From: Candidatus Bipolaricaulota bacterium
GTDB lineage: Bacteria; Bipolaricaulota; Bipolaricaulia; Bipolaricaulales; Bipolaricaulaceae
Length of the DNA stretch: 7,787 nt
NCBI GenBank assembly: GCA_021129895.1
Contig: JAJOKL010000124.1
Coordinates: forward strand, 3,297 to 11,083
Reading direction: 5' to 3'
In this document: one piece after another, positions 1 to 5,385 of the stretch
Layout: every line of letters begins with the position of its first letter
How positions within the stretch are numbered: position 1 is the stretch's first letter
Translations under genes and position numbers: made by a program
The notes under the pieces: generated by a model
Told to the model about the DNA's origin: nothing
Seen by the model: only the letters and a program-made list of their open reading frames with translations
Database searches by the model: none

Positions 1-296
1 GTGGCCAGGGTGTTGGTGAGCAGGATCGGGGTCTCCAGGGTGCCCAAGTGAGCTAGTTGCCACAGCCCCACCGCTTTCCCGTGGCCGTGGAGCACGAACA
101 GCCCGGCCGGCAGGGGTTCCGCATAAAGATCGCCGGGCGGGAGGATGGCGGTGACCCCGGTACGCACCGCCGCCTCCCCCTCGCCGCGGATGATGGTGTG
201 GTGGCCCACCCGCACCCCGGGGACGTCGCAGATGGAGCCCTGCTCCCCAGGGGGGAGCTGCCCCAGAGACAGGCCCAAGCTGCGGAATGCGTTCAC
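1..296 (-). CDS. P1 (S58/DmpA-type) aminopeptidase, N-terminal part
   Basis: The first 98 or so residues of a P1/S58-family peptidase, cut by the left edge. The translation has the family's N-terminal signature: ICDVPGVRVGHHT near residues 23-35, then VRTGVTAILPPG, then the equivalent of the 'NGNGEMTG...TNT' region, here HGHGKAVGLWQL...PILLTNT. Family members (DmpA L-aminopeptidase/D-Ala esterase, BapA beta-peptidyl aminopeptidase) are made as precursors that self-cleave before a serine, which becomes the N-terminal nucleophile; that C-terminal part is outside the window, so activity cannot be judged. The start is a GTG 8 nt after the stop of the U32-like gene, with no clear Shine-Dalgarno site, so translational coupling is likely. 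The usual N-G-N-G-E-M is replaced by H-G-H-G-K-A, a possible sign of altered specificity. The family call is firm; the substrate is unknown. Confidence 0.85.
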   Translation of the reverse strand, partial: MNAFRSLGLSLGQLPPGEQGSICDVPGVRVGHHTIIRGEGEAAVRTGVTAILPPGDLYAEPLPAGLFVLHGHGKAVGLWQLAHLGTLETPILLTNTLA

Positions 297-304
297 CGGG
301 TGCG

Positions 305-1255
305 CTAGGGTTTGGGGATGGCCAAATCCTGGGGGCCCCAATCGGAGAGGGCCGCCCCGGGCAGGGATTCCTGGATCAGCTCGTGCAAAATGGCGGCGAA
401 CTTCACCTTCTCCCGGCCCCAGTCGGCCAGCGTCTTCCCGGACACCCACGGCTTGTAAAGCGCCCCGGGCCCCACCACACAGGCCGGACCGGGCTCCATC
501 TTGAAGTAGCACGGAGAACAGGTCCTCACCATCTCCGGCCCGTCGTAGAACCGGTTGAATCCGCCGAAGGAATCGGTGAGGTAGATGTGGAGGTCCAGGG
601 GCATCCGCACCGCCTGCCGGATGGACGCTAGCTGGGGCAGGGACAGGTCCCCCAGGGGGTTGAACGTGTTCGCCCCCAGCGTCTCCAGCACCTTGGCCCC
701 GGCGGGGTTGCCGTGCCCGGCGAAGATGGACACCTTGAACACCACGTCCTGGGGCAGGTCACCGGCCTCCCGCATCCGACAAAGGAGCCAAAGCAGGCCC
801 TCGTCCAGCACCAAAAATCCCCGAAAGCCCAGCTCCACTGCCCGGAAGATGTCGGAGATCACGTAGCGAAGCTGGTCCGCGCCCCGGAACCGAAGGCCGG
901 AAAGGGCCCCCTCCGGGGTGACCAGTTGCCGCCCGGTGTCCCAACCGGAGCGCGGCCCCGGGGGGATGATCACCTCCACCTTGGCCTCGGCGGCGATACG
1001 GGCGAAGTCCCGGAGCTCGGCCCGATCGAGCAGGGTCGCCCCCATCACCGTGGAGATCATCCGGTGCACCGGAAGTTTTCTCTTTTGGGCCTCGGTCACC
1101 ACGGCCTCCAGCACCTCCGGCCGCTCCACCCCGGAGATCTCCATGCGGTACTGGGCCCCGTCCGGAAACCGAAGGGTGCTCTCGGGAAGCTCGTAGGCGT
1201 CCCGCCCCGGGACCCCGTGTTTCTCCATCAGCCGCTCTACCTCACGTTGGTCCAT
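305..1255 (-). CDS. U32-family peptidase-like TIM-barrel protein
   Basis: A 316-residue cytoplasmic protein with no signal peptide or membrane segment. It resembles the group annotated as 'U32 family peptidase' that carries the blocks RGADQLRYVISDIFRAVELG (about 124-143), FLVLDEGLLW (147-156), FKVSIFAGHGNPAGAKVLE (173-191), LGANTFNP.GDLSLPQLASIR (193-213) and a C-terminal D-S-F-G-G-F...Y-D-G-P-E-M-V-R (228-244). Family members lie on a U32/TIM-barrel scaffold; proteolysis is proven for few, and other U32 proteins act in RNA or cofactor modification, so the reaction is unknown. I chose the ATG at 1255 because a purine-rich tract (AAAGGGGGAGAG) directly precedes it; the 13-residue upstream extension would be encoded by the heptamer array and starts at a GTG. 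The gene lies between panB (99 nt upstream) and the P1 peptidase (8 nt downstream), all on one strand, which suggests an operon. Recognition is from remembered family motifs. Confidence 0.68.
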   Translation of the reverse strand: MDQREVERLMEKHGVPGRDAYELPESTLRFPDGAQYRMEISGVERPEVLEAVVTEAQKRKLPVHRMISTVMGATLLDRAELRDFARIAAEAKVEVIIPPGPRSGWDTGRQLVTPEGALSGLRFRGADQLRYVISDIFRAVELGFRGFLVLDEGLLWLLCRMREAGDLPQDVVFKVSIFAGHGNPAGAKVLETLGANTFNPLGDLSLPQLASIRQAVRMPLDLHIYLTDSFGGFNRFYDGPEMVRTCSPCYFKMEPGPACVVGPGALYKPWVSGKTLADWGREKVKFAAILHELIQESLPGAALSDWGPQDLAIPKP

Positions 1256-1268
1256 CTCTCCCCCTTTC
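1256..1268 (-). promoter_or_regulatory. Purine-rich ribosome-binding tract of the U32-like gene
   Basis: Read on the minus strand, an all-purine run (GAAAGGGGGAGAG) abuts the ATG at 1255. It decides the start in favour of this ATG over the in-frame GTG at 1294, which lies inside the heptamer repeat array. Confidence 0.6.
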
Positions 1269-1272
1269 TTTC

Positions 1273-1300
1273 CGTAACGCGTAACGGGTGACACGTGACG
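1273..1300. repeat. Heptamer tandem array, copy A (4 x 7 bp)
   Basis: Four contiguous 7-bp units: CGTAACG, CGTAACG, GGTGACA, CGTGACG. The core consensus SGTNACR is nearly palindromic, so the array reads almost alike on both strands. It lies between panB and the U32-like gene, just upstream of the latter's ribosome-binding tract. It resembles the short tandemly repeated heptamers known from intergenic regions of some bacteria (for example STRR sequences of filamentous cyanobacteria) in unit length only, not in sequence. Confidence 0.85.
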
Positions 1301-1338
1301 AGTTTCGCCAGACCCTTTAGGCCGACGGGCTTTTTACC

Positions 1339-1366
1339 CGTCACGCGTAACGCGTCACCCGTCACC
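1339..1366. repeat. Heptamer tandem array, copy B (4 x 7 bp), containing the panB stop codon
   Basis: Four contiguous units: CGTCACG, CGTAACG, CGTCACC, CGTCACC. The minus-strand reading GGT GAC GGG TGA supplies the last three residues (Gly-Asp-Gly) and stop of panB. Arrays A and B are 38 bp apart and imperfect inverted copies of one another. Between them is a small inverted repeat, GACGGG (1324-1329) and CCCGTC (1337-1342), around an A/T-rich loop; it partly overlaps array B and could form a weak hairpin just after panB, but it has no proper T-run for termination on the minus strand. Confidence 0.85.
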
Positions 1367-2212
1367 GAGTAGTTCTTGGAGGCGTTGCCACTCCTCCTTG
1401 GGGATACGGTACTCGTGCTCCCGGGCCGGGAACTTTCCGGCCTTCACGTCGGCGATGTACTCCTGAAACGCCTTCAGCATCGCCGAGGCCACGTCCGCGT
1501 ACACCTTCACGAACTTGGGGGTGAACGCCTCGAACAGTTTGAGGATGTCGTGGACGATGAGGATCTGTCCGTGGCAGGCCGCCCCGGAGCCGATGGACAG
1601 GATGGGGACCTTCGCGTTCTTCACGATGATCTCCGCCACCCGGGCCGGGATGGCCTCGAGCAGGATGGAAAACGCCCCCACCTCCTCCAGCACCTTGGCG
1701 TCCTCGATGAGCTGCTTGGCGGTCTCGGCGGACCTTCCTTGGGCCTTGAGGCCCCCGATCTGGCTCGCCGCCTGGGGGGTGAGGCCGATGTGGCCCATCA
1801 CCGGGATCCCGGCCTTGACGATGGCCTCAACGCGCTCGGCCATCCTGGCCCCGCCCTCCAGCTTCACCGCGTCCGCCCCGCCCTCGGCGATGAACCGGCC
1901 CGCGTTTTTAATGGCCAGCTCGTTCGAGGGTTGGTAGGACATGTAGGGCATGTCCCCCACGATGAACGCCCGCTTTGCGGCCCGGGACACGGCGGCGGTG
2001 ATCTCCACCATGAAGTCCATCTTGGCCGGCAGGGTGGTCTCGTGCCCCAGAAGGCACATCACCCCCGAGTCCCCCACCAGGATCATGTCGATTCCGGCCC
2101 TGTCCTCCAGGAGCGCCGTGGGGTAGTCGTAGGCGGTGAGGAAGGTGATCCTCTCCCCCCGTTCCACCATGGCGTAGAGGTCCGGGATGGTCACCTTTTT
2201 CCGTTCCTCCAT
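1355..2212 (-). CDS. panB: 3-methyl-2-oxobutanoate hydroxymethyltransferase (ketopantoate hydroxymethyltransferase)
   Basis: 285 residues, close to the usual PanB length (about 264-280). PanB transfers a hydroxymethyl group from 5,10-methylene-tetrahydrofolate to 2-oxoisovalerate to make ketopantoate, the first step of the pantoate branch of pantothenate/CoA synthesis, in the cytosol. Visible family blocks: TAYDYPTA (26-33), VGDS (46-49), GHETTLP (56-62), VGDMPYMSY (85-93), VKLEGG (116-121), GHIGLTPQ (140-147), LLEAIP (184-189), IGSG...GQILIVHD, and PKFVK near the C-terminus. By comparison with E. coli, Asp48/Ser49 and Asp87 are the Mg2+/substrate residues, with Lys117, Glu119 and the base Glu186 also in place, so the enzyme should be active. 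The usual D-S-L-G-M after VGDS is S-G-V-M here, a mild departure. AAAGGAGGT lies 2 nt upstream of the ATG. The stop codon falls in a heptamer array. It is probably the first gene of an operon with the U32-like and P1 peptidase genes. Confidence 0.9.
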   Translation of the reverse strand: MEERKKVTIPDLYAMVERGERITFLTAYDYPTALLEDRAGIDMILVGDSGVMCLLGHETTLPAKMDFMVEITAAVSRAAKRAFIVGDMPYMSYQPSNELAIKNAGRFIAEGGADAVKLEGGARMAERVEAIVKAGIPVMGHIGLTPQAASQIGGLKAQGRSAETAKQLIEDAKVLEEVGAFSILLEAIPARVAEIIVKNAKVPILSIGSGAACHGQILIVHDILKLFEAFTPKFVKVYADVASAMLKAFQEYIADVKAGKFPAREHEYRIPKEEWQRLQELLGDG

Positions 2213-2312
2213 CGACCTCCTTTGTCCCCATGGTAGCCGGGAACCGGGAGGTGATGCTAGCTAGCCTTTTCACTTGCCGCCTCAGCCTCAACGAGCGTAA
2301 GCTGCCACTGGA

Positions 2313-3407
2313 ATGGAACTGGTGCCGGTGTGGTTTGACTCGTTGGGGGCGAAGTCCATGTGCGTGCTGGTGCGGACGCCGGACCTGGCGCTCCTCATCG
2401 ACCCCGGGGCGGCCATCATGCAGCCTGGCTACCCCGCCCCGGACGAGCTCAAGCTCTATTACTTGGCCCTGGCCCAGCTGGCGCTCCACCGGGCCGCGGC
2501 GGCCGCCACCCACATCGCCATCACCCACTACCACTACGACCACTTCCGCCCGGATATGCCCGGCCTCTACCAGGGGAAGACCCTGTGGGTCAAGGACCCC
2601 AACCGCTGGATCAACCGCTCCCAGTGGAACCGGGCCCGGGAGTTTTTCGCCGTGCTGGCCGAGATCGAGGGGTGGACACTCGCTGAGGTGCCCCCCGAAG
2701 CTGGGGACTACCCGGATCCAGTGGAATCCCTGCCCCTGGCTGCCCGCACGGAACGGCGAAAGGACCTGCTCAAGAAGTGGAGAAAGCGGTTCACGGGCCT
2801 GGTCCGGATATGGGCAAAAGGCCCTTGGATAGACGAGACCTCCTTCGAAGGCCGGGTGACCTATGCCGATGGACGTACCTTCCGGGTGGGGGAGGCCACG
2901 GTCCGGTTCACCCACCCCCTGTTCCACGGGGTGGAGTACGCCGGCCCGGGCTGGGTGCTAGGGGTGGTGGTGGAACACGGGAGGAAAAAGCTCCTCTACT
3001 CCTCCGATCTCCAGGGGCCCACCATCGAGGACTATGCCGCCTGGATCGTGGAGGAGCGGCCGGACGTGCTGATCCTGGACGGCCCGGCCACTTACCTGCT
3101 GGGCCCGTTTCAGTCCAAGGCCAACCTGGAGAGGGCCCTGGCGAACTGCGCCTCGGCGGTGCGGGAGGCACGGGCCAAGTTGACGGTGCTGGATCACCAC
3201 CTGGTGCGGGAGCCCGCGTTCCGCCAGAAGGCAAAAGGCGCCTTCTCCGCCGGGGCGGTGACCGGGGCTGAGCTCATGGGGCTTCCCCCCCTCACCGACC
3301 GATTGGCCCGCTGGAGGACGGAGGGAGAGCTGAACAGGATCTTGGAGCTTGCCGCCTCCCGAACCTTGGACCTGGAGCTCCTGGACCCCTCGGCCTACGC
3401 GCTATAG
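2313..3407 (+). CDS. UPF0282-like metallo-beta-lactamase-fold hydrolase
   Basis: 364 residues, cytosolic. An MBL-fold protein of the UPF0282 type, a family described mainly in archaea and without a known reaction. Motifs: S-L-G-A-K-S-M at 10-16 (family SLGxRS); L-I-D-P-G at 28-32; the metal-binding T-H-Y-H-Y-D-H at 71-77 (HxHxDH); a later ligand candidate F-H-G at 204-206; L-L-Y-S-S-D-L-Q-G-P at 227-236, giving the bridging Asp232; D-G-P-A-T-Y at 256-261; and L-D-H-H-L-V-R at 293-299. All expected metal ligands appear present, so it should be an active metallohydrolase. It is longer than the archaeal members I recall, mainly through a basic, tryptophan-rich insert around 95-175. The ATG lacks a clear Shine-Dalgarno site. 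It diverges from panB, 100 bp away. Its last 38 codons overlap antisense with the cysS tail. It could instead be called a generic MBL hydrolase; the SLG/SSDLQGP/LDHH set favours UPF0282. Confidence 0.75.
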   Translation: MELVPVWFDSLGAKSMCVLVRTPDLALLIDPGAAIMQPGYPAPDELKLYYLALAQLALHRAAAAATHIAITHYHYDHFRPDMPGLYQGKTLWVKDPNRWINRSQWNRAREFFAVLAEIEGWTLAEVPPEAGDYPDPVESLPLAARTERRKDLLKKWRKRFTGLVRIWAKGPWIDETSFEGRVTYADGRTFRVGEATVRFTHPLFHGVEYAGPGWVLGVVVEHGRKKLLYSSDLQGPTIEDYAAWIVEERPDVLILDGPATYLLGPFQSKANLERALANCASAVREARAKLTVLDHHLVREPAFRQKAKGAFSAGAVTGAELMGLPPLTDRLARWRTEGELNRILELAASRTLDLELLDPSAYAL

Positions 3408-4791
3408 CTCGCCGGGTAAGGCTCCACACCGTGCCCTCGGGGGTGTCGCGCAGTTCCACCCCCAATTCGGCCAGCCGGTCCCGGATCCGGTCCGCCAGGG
3501 CGAAGTTCTTCTGCTTCCTGAGTTCCGTCCGGAGCTCGATGAGGAGCCCGATGAGCTCTTCGGTGCGCCCCTCGGCTCGAGGCCGTTCGGCTTGGAACAG
3601 CCCCAGGGGCTCGGCCAGCTTCCGCACCAGGGCGGCTGCGGCCCGCACCCCGACCGGGTCGCCACCTCCCTGCCGGAACCGGTGCGCCGCCCCCACCATC
3701 TCCTGTAGGGCTCCGATGGCCCCGGCGGTGTCGAAGTCCTCGGAGAGGCGGGCGTGGAACCGCTCCTGCAGGGCGGAGAGCCCGGCGGAGAAGCCCTCCG
3801 GGACCTCCCCCTCCTCCGGCAACCCCTCGGCGGTCCACAGAAAGTCATACACCCCTTCCACCGCCCTCTTCGCCTCCCTCAGGGCCTCGTCGGAGAAGTC
3901 CAATGGCTTCCGGTAGGCGCGGGTGAGGTAGAAGTAGCGCACCGCCTCGGTGCCATACTCGGCCACCACCTCCCGGGCATAGGCGAAGTTACCCGTGGAC
4001 TTGGCCATCTTCTCCCCCCGTACGGTGAGCATCCCGTTGTGGAGCCAGATGCGAGCGAAGGTCTCACCCGTTAGGGCCTCGGCCTGGGCGATCTCGTTCT
4101 CGTGATGGGGGAAGATGAGGTCGTTGCCGCCAGCGTGGATGTCCAGGGGCACCCCCAGGATGTCCATGGACATCACCACGCACTCCGTGTGCCAGCCGGG
4201 CCGCCCCCCCCCCCAGGGGGAAGGCCACTTGGGTTCCCCGGGCTTGGCCGCCTTCCACAGGGCGAAGTCCAGGGGGTCCCGCTTCCGCTCGTCCACCGCG
4301 ATCCTGGCCCCGGCCTCCAGCTCCTCCAGCACCTTGCCCGAGAGCTTTCCGTATTCGGGGAAGCTGGCCACCGAAAAGTACACATCGCCGTCGGCCACGT
4401 AGGCATGCCCTTTTTCGATGAGCTTTTCGATCAGCTCGATCATCTGGGGGACGTACTCGGTGGCCTTAGGGGAGTGGGTGGGGCGATTCACCCCCAGTCT
4501 TTCCAGGTCCCGAAAGTACTCCTCGGTGTAGCGGGCGGCGATCTCGCCTGCGGGGACGCCCTCTTCCTGCGCCTTCCTTATGATCTTGTCCTCGATGTCG
4601 GTGATGTTTTGGACGTAGATGACCTCCCTTCCCTGGGACTCCAGGTAGCGTCGGAGGGCGTCGAACACGATGAACGGGCGGGCGTTCCCGATGTGGATGA
4701 GGTCGTAGACGGTGGGGCCGCAGACGTACATCCTCACGGTATCTCCAGCGAGCTCCTCCAGTCGACGCGATAGCGTACTGTAAAGGCGCAA
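3292..4791 (-). CDS. cysS: Cysteinyl-tRNA synthetase, with an atypical C-terminal tail
   Basis: Class I synthetase that charges tRNA-Cys with cysteine. Signatures: M-Y-V-C-G-P-T-V-Y-D (21-30), HIGH-type H-I-G-N (33-36), N-I-T-D-I-E-D-K (62-69), G-W-H-T-E-C (199-204), G-G-N-D-L-I-F-P-H-H-E-N-E (221-233) and KMSKS-type K-M-A-K-S (261-265). The zinc ligands Cys24, Cys204, His229 and Glu233 are all present, so the core should be functional. The start is a TTG at 4791, with GGAGG 8 nt upstream; it gives the standard N-terminus (M)RLYSTLSRR. The family's C-terminal block ends at D-T-P-E-G-T-V-W-S-L near residue 458, about where E. coli CysRS stops (461). Here 41 further Arg/Pro/Ser-rich residues follow, almost all encoded opposite the end of the UPF0282-like gene. 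A TAG one base out of frame at 3402-3404 would give about 462 residues, so a one-base indel (biological or from sequencing) is possible. An 11-G run (4204-4214) encodes part of the W-G-x-G-R-P-G-W loop. Confidence 0.95.
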   Translation of the reverse strand: MRLYSTLSRRLEELAGDTVRMYVCGPTVYDLIHIGNARPFIVFDALRRYLESQGREVIYVQNITDIEDKIIRKAQEEGVPAGEIAARYTEEYFRDLERLGVNRPTHSPKATEYVPQMIELIEKLIEKGHAYVADGDVYFSVASFPEYGKLSGKVLEELEAGARIAVDERKRDPLDFALWKAAKPGEPKWPSPWGGGRPGWHTECVVMSMDILGVPLDIHAGGNDLIFPHHENEIAQAEALTGETFARIWLHNGMLTVRGEKMAKSTGNFAYAREVVAEYGTEAVRYFYLTRAYRKPLDFSDEALREAKRAVEGVYDFLWTAEGLPEEGEVPEGFSAGLSALQERFHARLSEDFDTAGAIGALQEMVGAAHRFRQGGGDPVGVRAAAALVRKLAEPLGLFQAERPRAEGRTEELIGLLIELRTELRKQKNFALADRIRDRLAELGVELRDTPEGTVWSLTRRAIARRPRGPGAPGPRFGRRQAPRSCSALPPSSSGPIGR

Positions 4792-4799
4792 CCCCACCA

Positions 4800-4808
4800 C
4801 CTCCTTTT
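4800..4808 (-). promoter_or_regulatory. Shine-Dalgarno site that sets the TTG start of cysS
   Basis: AAAAGGAGG on the minus strand, 8 nt before the TTG at 4791. The in-frame GTG codons at 4797 and 4800 are too close to this site or inside it. A further upstream start at 4845 would add 18 residues foreign to CysRS. A TACACT (4814-4819, minus) just upstream could be a -10 element, but no matching -35 at normal spacing is visible. Confidence 0.7.
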
Positions 4809-4989
4809 CCCCAAGTGTAGGGCCCACCTCGCTTTCCCACAACAACCCAGCCCCTGGCAGAAGGAAAGTGAACGGGGTACGGACAGGGCAATTCTCCTCT
4901 CCCCGCGGTTGTCGGAGAGGAAAGCAGGGCCAGTGCCGTCGCGATTGCCAAACCCGCTTTTAGGGTTGCTACTTTGCTGCCTGAGCCCG

Positions 4990-5018
4990 GCAAACGGGGT
5001 TAGATCTTGAACCTTGGC
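4990..5018. repeat. Dispersed 29-bp repeat, copy 1
   Basis: This 29-bp segment matches 6063-6091 at 25 of 29 positions, in the same orientation. Common core on the plus strand: AACGGGGTTAGATCTTGAA here versus ACCGGGGCTAGAACTTGAA there. Read on the minus strand, both copies end an open frame with Pro-Arg-Phe-Lys-(Ile/Phe)-stop. The sequence just after the repeat (A-rich, then C-rich) is only loosely similar between copies. Confidence 0.7.
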
Positions 5019-5134
5019 AAAAGTAAAAGACCCGCCCCCATTTTCACGGCACTAACAAGCCTGTTGCGAAAGCCAAGCTCCTCATGTCAATCGCCTTGCG
5101 TCCTGCCCGATGGTGGTTGACCTCACTCGGAGAA

Positions 5135-5372
5135 GAGCCTGAGAGCAGGCTCCGTTGAACCCAGATCCTCAAAGGATCCGGGTTCAAGGACTTTCTACTC
5201 CCCTTTTATGGCCCATTGCCCCTCCTTTTCCTGACGTAGCGTCAAAAGGGGCCATGCAACCTGATCGTTGGTTCCTAAATCCAAACCTCCAAAAGTCCCC
5301 TTTAACCCGGTTCATAGAACCGGGCCGGGCGAGAGCCTGCCCCGCTCCTTTGAGGTTTGCGGGGCAGGCTCT
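5135..5372. repeat. Compound inverted-repeat element of nested hairpins
   Basis: Five inverted repeats lie in about 240 bp: (1) GAGCCTG/CAGGCTC, 5135-5141 and 5146-5152, 4-nt loop; (2) TTGAACCCAGATCC/GGATCCGGGTTCAA, 5155-5168 and 5174-5187, 5-nt loop, one A-C mismatch that becomes a G-U pair in a minus-strand transcript; (3) TGACG/CGTCA, 5232-5236 and 5240-5244, inside a longer bulged CCCCTTTT/AAAAGGGG arm (5200-5207 with 5244-5251); (4) CCCGGTTC/GAACCGGG, 5306-5313 and 5317-5324, 3-nt loop; (5) AGAGCCTGCCCCGC/GCGGGGCAGGCTCT, 5332-5345 and 5359-5372, a perfect 14-bp stem. The right half is an imperfect reverse complement of the left: hairpins 1 and 5 share AGAGCCTG, 2 and 4 share AACCCGG, and GGACTTT (5188-5194) answers AAAGTCC (5292-5298). 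It could be a MITE-like element or a structured RNA. Confidence 0.8.
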
Positions 5373-5375
5373 AAC

Positions 5376-5380
5376 GAGGT
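5376..5380 (+). promoter_or_regulatory. Ribosome-binding site of the DUF1893 gene
   Basis: GAGGT lies 5 nt before the ATG at 5386 (8 nt before a second ATG at 5389) and 3 bp after the last hairpin of the compound inverted repeat. Its position excludes the longer in-frame start near 5155, which would translate the hairpin element. The adjacent 14-bp stem could affect access to this site. Confidence 0.55.
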
Positions 5381-5385
5381 CCGGT

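Larger units (their letters stand above)
4792..5134. other. Gene-poor region upstream of cysS
   Basis: No convincing gene. An open frame on the minus strand (to 4993) begins with a stretch that looks like a signal peptide (K-V-A-T-L-K-A-G-L-A-I-A-T-A-L-A-L-L) but then runs into cysS in the wrong frame, so I do not call it. A perfect 8-bp inverted repeat, TCCTCTCC (4895-4902) and GGAGAGGA (4914-4921), surrounds an 11-nt loop containing the palindrome CCGCGG. It could form a leader hairpin for cysS but lacks a T-run. The region also holds copy 1 of the 29-bp dispersed repeat and a separate CCGCTTTTAG match to the second copy's flank. Confidence 0.5.

Noticed and set aside
1319..1336. Small GC hairpin followed by T5 on the plus strand, terminator-like
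   Set aside because: The stem is only about 5 bp with a wobble, and no plus-strand gene lies upstream to need it.
1376..2236. Long plus-strand open frame (286 codons) opposite panB
   Set aside because: It is fully antisense to a clear panB; its His/Gly/Val/Asp/Leu-rich product has no domain, and long shadow frames are expected in G+C-rich coding DNA.
4895..4925. Possible T-box leader of cysS (AACCGCGG on the minus strand beside a hairpin)
   Set aside because: Only the short ACCGCGG-like piece resembles the T-box; the full GGGTGG-ACCGCG motif, specifier stem and terminator are not visible.
4466..4993. Minus-strand open frame beginning with a signal-peptide-like stretch
   Set aside because: After the hydrophobic stretch it has no recognisable mature domain and then overlaps the cysS start out of frame for over 300 bp.
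5084..5089. Perfect -35 hexamer TTGACA on the minus strand
   Set aside because: No acceptable -10 hexamer occurs 16-18 nt downstream, and it lies almost 300 bp from the cysS start.
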